Positions 1 to 8,398 of a DNA stretch of 64,000 nt are shown here, piece after piece. Numbering within the stretch: the first letter of the stretch is position 1; each line of letters opens with the position of its first letter. Under the pieces are notes generated by a model that ran no database searches, was not told the DNA's origin, and worked only from the letters and a program-made list of their open reading frames with translations. The position numbers were made by a program, and so were the translations under genes. Source of the stretch: Paenibacillus lupini (lineage in GTDB: Bacteria > Bacillota > Bacilli > Paenibacillales > Paenibacillaceae); contig NZ_JAASRW010000001.1 of NCBI RefSeq assembly GCF_011761355.1, positions 682,001 to 746,000 on the forward strand, written 5' to 3'.

Positions 1-126
1 ATAATGGGAGAAAGTGAAAGGTATTCAAGGCATTCAATTGTCTCACTTCAAGATTTATATTTTAAAAAAGAAGACTTGGTCTCGAATATTGTAGATCGTT
101 GGAATAGAGGGAATAGAACGTTATAA
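1..126 (+). CDS. C-terminal end of an unrecognised protein (5' truncated by window edge)
   Basis: The reading frame is open from the first base and ends with TAA at 124-126, giving about 41 residues. The tail is hydrophilic and rich in K, E, R and D, with no membrane segment or recognisable motif. No start can be seen. It lies in tandem with the YwaF-like gene downstream. Function cannot be judged from this fragment. Confidence 0.5.
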   Translation: MMGESERYSRHSIVSLQDLYFKKEDLVSNIVDRWNRGNRTL

Positions 127-147
127 AATAATGTCATTAGAAATCAA

Positions 148-176
148 CCTCAAGGCGCGATCTTCGCGACCTGAGG
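148..176 (+). terminator. possible intrinsic terminator hairpin after the partial gene
   Basis: A 29-nt imperfect inverted repeat has CCTCA/TGAGG outer arms and CGCGA/TCGCG inner arms with two mismatches, followed by a T-rich stretch. It falls inside the N-terminal extension of the next open frame, which supports the later TTG start of that gene. The T-run is weak. Confidence 0.35.
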
Positions 177-262
177 TTGTTCGTTTGAAGGTGGAAAATG
201 TTAGATTCCCTGTTCATATAGAAGATGATATCATTGATTATATTCAAGAAGGAGGAGATGAC

Positions 263-985
263 TTGCCTTCATTTTTTTCCCGGAATGGCACAGAAGAGTT
301 TATACCCTACACCTCTGCACACACCGTTATGCTTACCGCTCTAGTTGTTTCCGCGCTTCTATTATATTTCTTCCGATCGGGAGTCCGTAACCACAATCTT
401 GTCAGAACGATAATCAAGTACAGTATACTCCTGGGTCTCTTGGTTCCACAGATTGTCCTCTATTACTGGTATGCTGTTCAAGGTTTATGGAACGTAAAAT
501 ACACGCTTCCGCTCGAGCTTTGTGGTATATCACAATTTCTTGCCATTATTATGCTGTTTACACGGAGTAGATTGCTGTATCAGATCGTATTCTTCGCGGG
601 CATTGGTGGCGCGATTCAAGCGATGTTTACGCCAGATTTAGATTATCCGTTTCCGCATTTTCGATTTTTTCACTTCTTCCTTGTACATATTGCAATTATC
701 CTTGCCCCTCTCTATATGACGTGGATCGAAAACTTCCGTCCGACCTGGAAGTCCATTTGGATTACAATGATCTTTCTGAACATTCTTCTTGTAGTTGTTG
801 GTGGTACTGATTATTGGCTGGACGCCAATTACATGTTCCTTATGCATAAGCCAGAAGGAGCCTCTCTATTAGATGTGTTAGGTCCTTACCCTTATTATTT
901 GGCAGTAGAAGAAGTTATTGCACTTGTAATATTCACGATTATGTACCTGCCCTTTATCCGGTGGAGAAGACGGCAGGACTTATAA
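263..985 (+). CDS. YwaF/TIGR02206-type integral membrane protein
   Basis: About 240 residues with six to seven hydrophobic segments. The segment around YTLPLELCGISQFLA and the paired aromatic/histidine stretch FPHFRFFHFFLVH are typical of the YwaF (TIGR02206) family of unknown function. The open frame extends to an ATG at 131. The TTG at 263 has a GGAGGA site six bases upstream, and translation from it gives the usual family length, so I choose 263. The upstream part would run through a hairpin. Inferred location is the cytoplasmic membrane. No substrate is known for the family. The next gene begins 32 nt downstream. Confidence 0.7.
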   Translation: MPSFFSRNGTEEFIPYTSAHTVMLTALVVSALLLYFFRSGVRNHNLVRTIIKYSILLGLLVPQIVLYYWYAVQGLWNVKYTLPLELCGISQFLAIIMLFTRSRLLYQIVFFAGIGGAIQAMFTPDLDYPFPHFRFFHFFLVHIAIILAPLYMTWIENFRPTWKSIWITMIFLNILLVVVGGTDYWLDANYMFLMHKPEGASLLDVLGPYPYYLAVEEVIALVIFTIMYLPFIRWRRRQDL

Positions 986-1017
986 AGAAGATGTTGGCAA
1001 ACTTGGAGGAATGAGGA

Positions 1018-2076
1018 ATGTCTTTTATTAAAGGAATAGAATTATGCCGTCGATTTCATATGGAAATCGTTGAACCTGTAATGAAGAACCATTATTCTTT
1101 CTTGTCGTACTCATCGGCTCTAATTGGTCCCGGCAGCGAAGTGCTAGGATATGATACGGAAATGTCGACTGATCACGATTGGGTGCCGCGGGTGTATCTT
1201 TTTCTTAACGAACAAGATATCCGGTATTCTAATCAAATATTATCAACACTCCATGAGCAATCACCGGAAAGGTTCTACGGCTTCCCAGTTGATATAAAGA
1301 AGAGTGTAATTACAACAGTGTCGAGGTTCATCGAAGGTTATCTTGGTATAAACAAAGATGAACGAATAGTACCAGTAGATTGGCTAACGTTTCCTTCGCA
1401 GTCACTTCTCGAGATTACACAGGGGGCAGTATTTAGGGACGACAATGGTCAACTTTCCACATTACGCAAACAATTCGAATATTACCCCCACGATATTTGG
1501 TTGTATCTTATGGCATCAAATTGGCAGCGAATCGGTCAAGAAGAACATCTGATGCTTCGCTCGGGTTTCTCAGGTGACGAACTTGGATCAGCTATTATCG
1601 CCTCACGCCTTGTCCGTGATATTATGAATCTCTGTTTTCTCATGGAGCGGCAATATGCACCATATCCAAAATGGTTTGGTACGGCATTCAAACATTTGAA
1701 ATGTGCAGATCAAATCATGCCTCATCTTTGGACTGCTCAAACGGCAGCTACATGGAGAGAACGCGAGCATGCTCTGAACAATGCTTACAAGTATCTATCA
1801 AATATGCACAACGCACTAGGACTCACTGAAAAGATTCCTGATGACGTTTCAACCTTTTATGATCGTCCCTATAAGGTCATGCAGGGTGAAGCAATTGCTA
1901 GCCTTATCGCAAACCAGATTGTGGATCTAGACATTCAACAGTTATCTACAAAACGCCTGATTGGTAACATAGACCAGATTACAGACAGCACGGATTTTAG
2001 AAAAATGAATCAGTGGTCTGACGGAGAATGCGCAAGAAAAGCTTTTAAAAATATATTTAAACCTAGTGTGAACTAA
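1018..2076 (+). CDS. DUF4037 (nucleotidyltransferase-like) protein
   Basis: 352 residues starting at ATG after a GGAGGAATGAGGA leader. Residues 37-60 carry GPGSEVLGYDTEMSTDHDW, where the glycine/serine pair and the two acidic residues D52 and D54 resemble the metal-binding hG[GS]-DxD signature of nucleotidyltransferases. This pattern and the overall length are typical of DUF4037. Substrate and product are unknown. Aminoglycoside-adenylyltransferase-like chemistry is only an inference from the fold. It may be co-transcribed with the membrane protein 32 nt upstream and the cupin 23 nt downstream. Confidence 0.75.
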   Translation: MSFIKGIELCRRFHMEIVEPVMKNHYSFLSYSSALIGPGSEVLGYDTEMSTDHDWVPRVYLFLNEQDIRYSNQILSTLHEQSPERFYGFPVDIKKSVITTVSRFIEGYLGINKDERIVPVDWLTFPSQSLLEITQGAVFRDDNGQLSTLRKQFEYYPHDIWLYLMASNWQRIGQEEHLMLRSGFSGDELGSAIIASRLVRDIMNLCFLMERQYAPYPKWFGTAFKHLKCADQIMPHLWTAQTAATWREREHALNNAYKYLSNMHNALGLTEKIPDDVSTFYDRPYKVMQGEAIASLIANQIVDLDIQQLSTKRLIGNIDQITDSTDFRKMNQWSDGECARKAFKNIFKPSVN

Positions 2077-2099
2077 AATAGATCAATAGAGGTGAGGGT

Positions 2100-2474
2100 A
2101 TGGATATTTATCGTTTTGATAATCAGGTAGGAAAACAAATCTCTGCCTATGGCAGTGTAAATCTGATTATGTCTAAAATAGCTCAAACTGCAGGCAATTT
2201 TCATGTTGGATGTATGCATTTATCCAATGATGGGCTTGTTGGGGGACATGTTGCTACAATAGAACAGCTCTTTCTAGTTATGAGCGGGAACGTAGAAGTT
2301 CGTTCAGCTACTGATGAGCCTTGGACTAAATTATGCCAAGGGGAAGCCGTATTTTGGAGACAAGGGGATTGGCACGAAACGAGAACAACTCTAGGGGCTA
2401 TGGCACTGGTAATAGAGTGTGAAGGGCTTGATCCTAATGGAATGGTTTTGAAATCTGAATTGAGCGATCAATAG
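2100..2474 (+). CDS. small cupin-domain protein
   Basis: 124 residues, single beta-barrel. The segment EQLFLVMSGNVEVRS followed by GEAVFWRQGDWHET gives the cupin pattern of turn, PxG-like glycine and a second metal-side histidine. The first-motif HxH is reduced (GGHVATIEQ), so metal binding is uncertain. The start has a GAGGTGAGGGT leader. It follows the DUF4037 gene closely and may share its transcript. The ligand is unknown. Confidence 0.7.
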   Translation: MDIYRFDNQVGKQISAYGSVNLIMSKIAQTAGNFHVGCMHLSNDGLVGGHVATIEQLFLVMSGNVEVRSATDEPWTKLCQGEAVFWRQGDWHETRTTLGAMALVIECEGLDPNGMVLKSELSDQ

Positions 2475-2555
2475 ATAGTTTAGTTGTATAGTATCTGGGA
2501 TATGCAACATTAATGTGGTATGATTTCCCTTATTCTATAATTGAGAGGGATCCCC

Positions 2556-3350
2556 ATGCTCCAGCAGATTTTGATAGTATGTATATGCACTTTCATTATT
2601 CACTTTTCAGAAACACTAACTTACTCATTGCGTTTGGCTGGTGTACGCTTAGGGAAATTAGCTGTTGCTATCTCTTTAACCGGAATTATTGTATTGATCT
2701 CAAGAACTGCGAATATGCTTCAAGCACCACTTACGGGAAAAATTGTTGATGTATCAAAGCACTTACCAAGCGACTTAGTCATGCAATTTCGTATGGTACT
2801 TGCATATGCCTCCTTCGGTACCCTGGCTGCAATAATATTGTTTCCATCAGCAGTTTTTTTGTCAAAGAGAATTATAACTAACTTAGAGCTCACTGGTTCA
2901 ATACCTCAATTATTTATATCCTCAGTTTCTATACGGAAAGTAAAGAATGCCCGTTTTCATTTACGAGTTCCAAGGATGGAAATGCTATCTCGTCTACGTA
3001 TAGGAGGCATTCCTAAAAGACTATTTTTATTAAATATCCTTGTTACGGCTATTTATACAGTTGGAGTATTAGCAGCATTGCTTGCAGCAACTTATAGCAT
3101 TGGGTCTTCAATTGCAGCATCACAGTCATCAGGACTAATTAATGGTATGGCTACAATTCTTCTAACCATATTAATAGATCCTCAAATTGGACTGCTCACC
3201 GATAAAGTACTAAAAGGAGAAAAAGAAATTGCTGCCTTAAACAAGGTATTTGGACTTTTGATGATTTCACGTTTACTAGGGACAATTTTGGCACAGTTCA
3301 TTTTGGTTCCATCTGCTCATTGGATTAATTGGATGGTTCAGTATATATAA
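2556..3350 (+). CDS. amj: lipid II flippase, Amj family (DUF2837)
   Basis: 264 residues with about six transmembrane helices. The pattern FSETLTYSLRLAGVR near the N terminus, ISRTANMLQAPLTGKIVD, and the C-terminal ILIDPQIGLLTDK match Amj/YdaH, the alternate MurJ of Bacillus subtilis that moves lipid II across the membrane. Family members are about 270 residues. The open frame begins at a TTG (2541), but the ATG at 2556 sits six bases after GAGAGGGA and is preferred. It is a single-gene unit. It fits with other undecaprenyl-cycle genes in the window (UppP at 34.4 kb, UppS at 38.1 kb). In B. subtilis amj is sigma-M dependent. I could not verify such a promoter here. Confidence 0.85.
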   Translation: MLQQILIVCICTFIIHFSETLTYSLRLAGVRLGKLAVAISLTGIIVLISRTANMLQAPLTGKIVDVSKHLPSDLVMQFRMVLAYASFGTLAAIILFPSAVFLSKRIITNLELTGSIPQLFISSVSIRKVKNARFHLRVPRMEMLSRLRIGGIPKRLFLLNILVTAIYTVGVLAALLAATYSIGSSIAASQSSGLINGMATILLTILIDPQIGLLTDKVLKGEKEIAALNKVFGLLMISRLLGTILAQFILVPSAHWINWMVQYI

Positions 3351-3450
3351 CAATCGTAGTTAATTTTTAGAGTATATTGAAAACTCGTATGAAACTCACA
3401 GGACAGAAGCTGTGGCAAGGCGAAAAATAAATAGAAGGAGTAGTTAAGAA

Positions 3451-3831
3451 ATGGAATGCCCATGGTGCAACAAAGAAGTGGAGATTGTAAAAGGAAGATG
3501 TCCAAACTGCCGGAATAAACTGTATGAGGTAACAGAAGAGGATTTTACTCCGGATCTACACAATGAATCTACTTCCAATACGGAGGAATTAAGCGTTATT
3601 GAAGTTATTGAAGATAATTTCAAGTGTTCGAAATGTAACGGGAACGATTGTACGGTCAAAGAAATCGCAATGACTGGTGCGGGTTTGAGTAAGTTACTTG
3701 ATATCCAGCACAATCACTATTTGTTTGTTTCTTGTATGAATTGTGGCTCTGTGGAGATCTATGACCCGAATGTCTTAGAAGGACAGAAGGTTGGAAAATT
3801 GGGATCCATAATAGATGTTTTGTTTGGTTAG
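3451..3831 (+). CDS. zinc-ribbon protein, DUF2082-like C-terminal domain
   Basis: 126 residues with two four-cysteine knuckles: C3/C6/C17/C20 (CPWC and CPNC) and C59/C62/C95/C98. The segment EIAMTGAGLSKLLDIQHN between the second cysteine pairs is characteristic of the DUF2082 zinc-ribbon family. Function is unknown. Nucleic-acid or protein binding is only an inference from the fold. GGAG at 3437-3440 precedes the ATG. It runs into a small exported protein 19 nt downstream and probably shares its transcript. Confidence 0.75.
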   Translation: MECPWCNKEVEIVKGRCPNCRNKLYEVTEEDFTPDLHNESTSNTEELSVIEVIEDNFKCSKCNGNDCTVKEIAMTGAGLSKLLDIQHNHYLFVSCMNCGSVEIYDPNVLEGQKVGKLGSIIDVLFG

Positions 3832-3850
3832 TACATAAGGAGAATTTAAT

Positions 3851-4249
3851 TTGAGTAAAAAAGTGAGTATATTCATTATCATCTTGCTAGCTATTACTTT
3901 GAGCTATTATTTCATTATGTCCTACAAACCAAAAAATACAGTTAGTAAAATTTTAGATGCTTCAATAAAGGGAGAATCGATTCAGTCATTAGACCTAAGC
4001 AATAATGCTACATTAAAATCATTCTGGTCTAGCGTTAATGAAACAAAAGGATTTGAATATTCAATAAAAGGAATAGAAGCTGGATGGAATGAGAGAGTGT
4101 TTTTAGTTAATATTGTAAAAATTAATTATGATCAGGAGAATCAATTGACCAGTATAATTCAAGGAGCCCTTACTTTTCAATTGTCTCGTTCTTTAAATAG
4201 TTGGTCGATTACTGATATTAAAGTTATCAATGATTTGACCGAAACTTGA
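3851..4249 (+). CDS. small membrane-anchored hypothetical protein
   Basis: 132 residues from a TTG start with AAGGAG ten bases upstream. One N-terminal hydrophobic segment (residues 5-24) follows a short basic stretch, so the rest should lie outside the membrane. The mature part is a soluble alpha/beta-like domain with no cysteine and no recognised motif. It is probably in one transcript with the zinc-ribbon gene upstream. I do not recognise a family. Confidence 0.6.
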   Translation: MSKKVSIFIIILLAITLSYYFIMSYKPKNTVSKILDASIKGESIQSLDLSNNATLKSFWSSVNETKGFEYSIKGIEAGWNERVFLVNIVKINYDQENQLTSIIQGALTFQLSRSLNSWSITDIKVINDLTET

Positions 4250-4357
4250 TACAATTCTTATTGAGGGACGGGGAACATTAGATTACGTTATAATGGATGA
4301 AACAAAGTGCGTCAATAATCGTTATACAGAATAAAGTAAGTTACGGAGGTGTTTCTG

Positions 4358-4825
4358 ATGGATCTACTAAAAGGCATTGGAAAGCTGGCGGGCGATGTGA
4401 CAGGCAGAGTACTTGGAGGTACTGTGCGTGTTGCAGGGGAACTTGTTCACAGCGATTACATTAAAGAGATCGGCAATGATGTGGAAAGAGTGACAGCAAA
4501 GACAGGTGAACTAGCAGGCCAAGCAGCAAGCGGTGTATGGGATGTAGGCGCCGGTATAATTACGTCGGATAAGCAGCAGGCGAAGACGGGAATTGATGAT
4601 CTTGGAGATGCGGTCACGACTACTGTTAGAGGTGCTGGCCAAGGAATCGAATACGTGGTCGAAAGCGGAAAAGATGTTGTGACAGGCATTAAGGAAAAAG
4701 ATAAGCAGCTGATTAAAGACGGCGCCAAGAAACTTGGTAAAGCAGCTGCAGTATCCATTATTGCTGTTGGTGTAATCGACATAGTTGATGGTCCGGACGG
4801 AATGGATCCGTCAGAGACAACCTAA
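4358..4825 (+). CDS. glycine/alanine-rich helical hypothetical protein
   Basis: 155 residues from ATG at 4358 with CGGAGG ending nine bases upstream. A GTG at 4349 overlaps that site and is rejected. The sequence is a run of amphipathic segments with regularly spaced glycines (LLKGIGKLAGDVTGRVLGG, then LAGQAASGVWDVGAG), and ends with acidic DGPDGMDPSETT. The pattern resembles glycine-zipper or late-embryogenesis-like proteins rather than an enzyme. A diverged copy of its last 14 codons and terminator lies at 9379-9473. Function unknown. Confidence 0.6.
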   Translation: MDLLKGIGKLAGDVTGRVLGGTVRVAGELVHSDYIKEIGNDVERVTAKTGELAGQAASGVWDVGAGIITSDKQQAKTGIDDLGDAVTTTVRGAGQGIEYVVESGKDVVTGIKEKDKQLIKDGAKKLGKAAAVSIIAVGVIDIVDGPDGMDPSETT

Positions 4826-4848
4826 TAACCTAATGAAAATTTCAAAAT

Positions 4849-4875
4849 GGCAGCTGAGGGCTGCCGTTTTTTTAT
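4849..4875 (+). terminator. intrinsic terminator
   Basis: GGCAG/CTGCC stem with a seven-base loop followed by a seven-T run, 24 nt after the stop of the gene at 4358-4825. Confidence 0.8.
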
Positions 4876-5000
4876 TTAATCGGATGTATCTTAACTTGTA
4901 CTGGAATTTGGTGTGCGTTATGGGAACTCAAGCATCACTTGATAGTCAATCAGGTAAGTAATAGTTACACTAATAGTATTCTGATAGAGAGGTGATAATT

Positions 5001-5714
5001 ATGTTTGATATGTCAAAAGTAGGTCGGAATATTGCTGGTTTTAGGAAAAGATCTGGGATGTCTCAAATGAGTCTGGCTGACCGACTTAGCATCAGTTACC
5101 AAGCAGTGAGTAATTGGGAAAGAGGCGAAACGATGCCTGATATTTCTAAACTTCCTCAATTAGCCCATATTTTTGACGTTAGCATCGATGAGATACTTGA
5201 TGAAAGTGAAGGAACACAGCTGTTGAAAAACCTGTTGAACGATACAACCCAGAATTATTTACAGAACCAAGAGATATCGCTAAAAGACATTTCTGCAATT
5301 GCACCTCTGCTTAGTAGCGAACAAGTTCAAGAGATAATAGAACACGCACAGGCTAATATGAACATAGGCAATCTAATGTTTGTAGCCCCTTATGTCAGCG
5401 AGGAATTCATGAATCAGCTCGTAAGGCAGGTTGTTGGAATAGAAAGCATTGGAGCAGCTGAACTGTTGGCAATTGCTCCTTATATAAGCAAGGTTGTGTT
5501 AGATGAATGTGCAACGAAACTATTTCAATTGGAAGGTAACAGTGCAGCCGAACTGCTCGCGATCTCCTCATTTATGAGTAAGCCTGCCATTGACGCATGT
5601 GCTAAAGAAATTATTGAACGAGAAGGGAAAGAGAAACTTGTTTTTATAGCCTCGATCATGAGTAAGAATGCAATCGACGAAGTAGGGGAAATGAGTATGT
5701 TAGAAGAACACTAA
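5001..5714 (+). CDS. XRE-family regulator with C-terminal helical repeats
   Basis: 237 residues. Residues 5-65 are a classic HTH_3 domain (SQMSLADRLSISYQAVSNWE, then TMPDI and DVSIDEIL). The remainder is built from about five repeats of 27-35 residues, each opening with a version of [FA]IAP[YL][IM]S and a helix ending D/E-x-x-A. These resemble a small alpha-solenoid sensor or oligomerisation region. ATG 5001 is preferred over GTG 4992 because AGAGGTGAT lies just upstream of it. The gene is alone between two terminators. The target operon is not evident. The upstream glycine-rich gene is a candidate neighbour. Confidence 0.75.
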   Translation: MFDMSKVGRNIAGFRKRSGMSQMSLADRLSISYQAVSNWERGETMPDISKLPQLAHIFDVSIDEILDESEGTQLLKNLLNDTTQNYLQNQEISLKDISAIAPLLSSEQVQEIIEHAQANMNIGNLMFVAPYVSEEFMNQLVRQVVGIESIGAAELLAIAPYISKVVLDECATKLFQLEGNSAAELLAISSFMSKPAIDACAKEIIEREGKEKLVFIASIMSKNAIDEVGEMSMLEEH

Positions 5715-5720
5715 AAACAT

Positions 5721-5809
5721 AAAAAGCAGCCAATAATGAGTGGTATCCCTTTTTGTTAGTCGTGAGTAACAAATCGGATGCAGGACACATTAATCGGCTG
5801 CTTTTTTTT
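5721..5809 (+). terminator. long-loop intrinsic terminator
   Basis: AAAAAGCAGCC at 5721 pairs with GGCTGCTTTTTTTT at 5796, an eleven-base arm with a long partly structured loop and an eight-T run. It ends the XRE gene and separates it from the converging methyltransferase. Confidence 0.7.
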
Positions 5810-5859
5810 GAAGTCGGCTGAGAAGAATATTATATCGTTCAACACGGTATCATCTTCAT

Positions 5860-6573
5860 TTAAGCTTTCCAAGCCGTAATTACAACACTTCCCATCACTT
5901 TGGAGAAGTTGCTCATCAGGCGTTCGTTTTTCATCATCATGGCAACTACATCTGGTTTCGTGAATAGTTCGTGATCGATTACCCGTAAAGGGTCGTTATC
6001 GCTCATCAGCTGTTTCATTTGCGAAAACTGAGACGCGGAGTACTTGTGAAAGCTTGATTTGCTCATCAGCTTCAGCCATTCCGGAACGGTTCGCAGATGT
6101 TGAAGTCCGTAAAATGACTGGAGTTTTTTCTTTTGCACCGTGGTTAATTTCATAGCAAATGCCAGCTCGCGATCGTATAGGACTCCTTTTGGCTTCAGCA
6201 CACGCCAGTATTCGCGTATAGCGGAGCTTCCTTGGGTAAAAGCCGTAACCGATTCCGTAAAAACGGCATCAAACGTCTCATCCGGAAAAGGCATGGAAGC
6301 GGCATCCGCTTGTACGATGCGGACGGGAAATTCGCTTATCTTTGCACGGTAAATCGCTTTTTGAATCATATCTTCATTCCGATCTATTGCTGTCACGTTG
6401 CACCCTAAGCTGGCTAAATAACACGCAGTCCGGCCTGTTCCGCATCCAACCTCCAGCACTTTTGTGCCGCGCGGAAAGCCGATTTGCCCGATTAATTCTT
6501 TGGTTGCTTGGAAACCTCCGGGATGAGCACTTCCTTCGCCGAGCCGGGCTAATAATGTATGATAATCCAACAC
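5860..6573 (-). CDS. class I SAM-dependent methyltransferase
   Basis: 237 residues. Motif I is VLEVGCGTGR (residues 39-48), followed by the acidic post-I strand AIDRNEDM, then motif II ADAASMPFPDETFDAVF and REYWRVLKPKG, the normal order for the Methyltransf_11/25 group. The C-terminal third is specific to this protein and gives no clue to the substrate. The start is TTG after AAGAGGTGAGAAGGTG. It is transcribed alone, convergent with the XRE gene and divergent from the coat-like tandem pair at 6767. Confidence 0.8.
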   Translation of the reverse strand: MLDYHTLLARLGEGSAHPGGFQATKELIGQIGFPRGTKVLEVGCGTGRTACYLASLGCNVTAIDRNEDMIQKAIYRAKISEFPVRIVQADAASMPFPDETFDAVFTESVTAFTQGSSAIREYWRVLKPKGVLYDRELAFAMKLTTVQKKKLQSFYGLQHLRTVPEWLKLMSKSSFHKYSASQFSQMKQLMSDNDPLRVIDHELFTKPDVVAMMMKNERLMSNFSKVMGSVVITAWKA

Positions 6574-6766
6574 CTTCTCACCTCTTCCGATATTCTATGC
6601 ATACTCTTTGTTATGACTGCACCCATTCTTCACTGCTTTTTTTGTATGCTTGCGCCGTCATCTTTCTATCTCTCTTTTTTCCAAATAGTAGACAATCGTA
6701 CAAACCTTATAGCCGTCTTTTTCATAGTCTAAGATATACAAGCATCAAGTTAGGAGGAATGAGGTT

Positions 6767-7153
6767 ATGCAGGAAGTTTATCCGGTGAGCCATAAGACGG
6801 TCTATCCGTACATTGGACGGAGGGTTAGTGCGGTCACATATGACGGAAGTCATTTTATCGGAACAATCAAGGGAATAAAAGACGGTAAGTTAATGCTGGA
6901 GGACTGTATTTTTGATAAGAAGCCTGTAACTCTGTCGTCCGTTCGGAAAGGAAAGCAGTCAAAAAAACAAATTCGTTCCAAGCATAAAGCTAGACTGTCC
7001 AGTTATTATGACGGTTATGGTGGAGGCTATGACGGATATGGTGGAGGTTATGGCGGTTACGGTGGAGGTTGTGGCGGATTCGGCGGCGATTGCTTCTTTT
7101 TCCCATTAGCAATCTTTGCTTCGCTTTTCATTTTGCCTTTCTTCTTTATTTAA
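6767..7153 (+). CDS. YDGS-domain protein with glycine/tyrosine-rich tail
   Basis: 128 residues. Residues 15-60 form a small beta-rich domain with GRRVSAVTYDGSHFIGTIKG and then KDGKLMLEDC. A basic linker follows (residues 63-76), then a G/Y/D-rich repeat region (82-110) with a GGYDGYGGG unit, then a very hydrophobic end. The composition resembles spore-coat or exosporium proteins of Bacillales. The domain is shared with the next gene, which implies a tandem duplication. GGAGGAATGAGGTT precedes the ATG. A role at the spore surface is inferred from composition only. Confidence 0.65.
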   Translation: MQEVYPVSHKTVYPYIGRRVSAVTYDGSHFIGTIKGIKDGKLMLEDCIFDKKPVTLSSVRKGKQSKKQIRSKHKARLSSYYDGYGGGYDGYGGGYGGYGGGCGGFGGDCFFFPLAIFASLFILPFFFI

Positions 7154-7195
7154 TGGCGTTGACACGATTACAAATTGTGAAAAGAGGAATCGCTA

Positions 7196-7711
7196 TTGGC
7201 ATCCAGGAAACCTCCTAAAAAAAGAGTGCCTGAGGGAAGAGTTCATGCGGTCAAAAAAGCTAAACGTTTGGTTGGGCAGCCCGTTTGTGTATTGTTATAT
7301 GATGGCAGCTGTTATGTCGGAACGATTCATGCCATTCATGACCATAAGCTAATTCTTTCCGAATCCAGAAACTGTGGGAGCGTGAATCTTTCTGATCGTT
7401 CCAAGACACCTGAAGTCCAAGTATCGGGACTGCTCGATTCCTTGATAGGGGGAATTGGCGCACTCACTTCTTTTGGTTCAATGGCATCCGGCTTATTCAA
7501 GCCAATGTTTTCCGGGCCATCCGTTCAATCTGAGGCGGGAATTCTAACAAATGAAAGTGATTCGGAAGGCAAATCAGCAGGACCGGGGGCGGCAGGTGGA
7601 GAACAGCAGAATGGGTTTTTCGGATCTGTTAAACAAATGCTGCCGAAAGTCCAAGTCGGCCTTAATATGGTGAAGACGATTATGCCTTTAATGAATATGT
7701 TCAAAATCTGA
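7196..7711 (+). CDS. second YDGS-domain protein, coat-like
   Basis: 171 residues from a TTG start with AGAGGA eight bases upstream. After a basic N terminus, residues 25-60 repeat the domain of the upstream gene: YDGSCYVGTIHAIHDHKLIL against YDGSHFIGTIKGIKDGKLML. The rest is G/S/M-rich with two hydrophobic glycine-containing segments (near LIGGIGALTSFGSMASGLF and the last 25 residues). It lies 42 nt after its paralogue and is probably co-transcribed. It is likely a structural surface protein, but I do not recognise a named family. Confidence 0.6.
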   Translation: MASRKPPKKRVPEGRVHAVKKAKRLVGQPVCVLLYDGSCYVGTIHAIHDHKLILSESRNCGSVNLSDRSKTPEVQVSGLLDSLIGGIGALTSFGSMASGLFKPMFSGPSVQSEAGILTNESDSEGKSAGPGAAGGEQQNGFFGSVKQMLPKVQVGLNMVKTIMPLMNMFKI

Positions 7712-7726
7712 CGTTTTAATGAAAAA

Positions 7727-7752
7727 GAGATGGTGCCACTGAGACACCATCC
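7727..7752 (+). terminator. hairpin after YDGS gene pair
   Basis: GATGGTG...CACCATC inverted repeat 15 nt after the stop of the 7196-7711 gene. There is no strong T-run on either side, so termination activity is uncertain. Confidence 0.4.
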
Positions 7753-7787
7753 CTACATATGATGAATCAAGCAATCCCAAAATTGCT

Positions 7788-8204
7788 CTACTCCTGCGGA
7801 ATCGCACTTTCATCCATAAAGCCGATTTCCCATTGATGACCGTCTAGATCTAGGAAGCTTCTCTGGTACATGAAGCCGAGATCTTGTGTGTCGTTTGCAA
7901 TATTGCCACCTGCTGCAATCGCGCTGTTCACTAACTTGTCCACTTTTTCGCGGCTCTCGACCATTAATGCAATTAAGACCTCGGTCGTTTTGGATGCATC
8001 AGAAATCTCTTTCTTAATGAAGGTCTTGAAATACTCTTCAACCAACAACATGGAGTAAATGTTTTCTCCGATGACCATACAAGTTGCATTGTCGTCAGTG
8101 AAGTTTGGGTTGAATTCAAAGCCTACTTGGGTGAAAAATTCCACAGATTTCTTCAGGTCTTTTACTGGTAAATTAACAAACATACTTTTGGCTGTTTCTG
8201 CCAT
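7788..8204 (-). CDS. VOC/glyoxalase-fold protein
   Basis: 138 residues. It shows the paired beta-alpha-beta-beta-beta arrangement of the vicinal oxygen chelate fold, with NLPVKDLKKSVEFFTQVGFEF at the start and FLDLDGHQWEIGFMD at the end. The start is the ATG after GAGGTGATCGTG. It is a clear paralogue of the VOC protein at 49990-50406, which has the same layout and length. Members of this subgroup are often annotated glyoxalase or bleomycin-resistance-like without known substrate. It stands alone. Confidence 0.8.
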   Translation of the reverse strand: MAETAKSMFVNLPVKDLKKSVEFFTQVGFEFNPNFTDDNATCMVIGENIYSMLLVEEYFKTFIKKEISDASKTTEVLIALMVESREKVDKLVNSAIAAGGNIANDTQDLGFMYQRSFLDLDGHQWEIGFMDESAIPQE

Positions 8205-8398
8205 CACGATCACCTCAAGTATACAGTAGCATTATGATAAATTGGATGTCAAACCAAGATTTGTACTACCTCGATACAATTATGTTTAGCCTAATGCCTG
8301 CCCAGACTTATGTCTAGCGGAATGCAGTGCCGAGGTCCGTGTTTACGATCTTTCGTGCTTGATAAGATAGAACTAACAATTAATAAGGAGAATCAATT

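Noticed and set aside
131..262. N-terminal extension of the YwaF-like protein
   Set aside because: Contains a hairpin, and the TTG at 263 has an ideal ribosome site and gives family length. An ATG start at 131 cannot be fully excluded.
6342..6788. 148-codon frame overlapping the methyltransferase start and the YDGS leader
   Set aside because: Cysteine/serine/leucine-rich shadow frame antisense to the methyltransferase, with no ribosome site.
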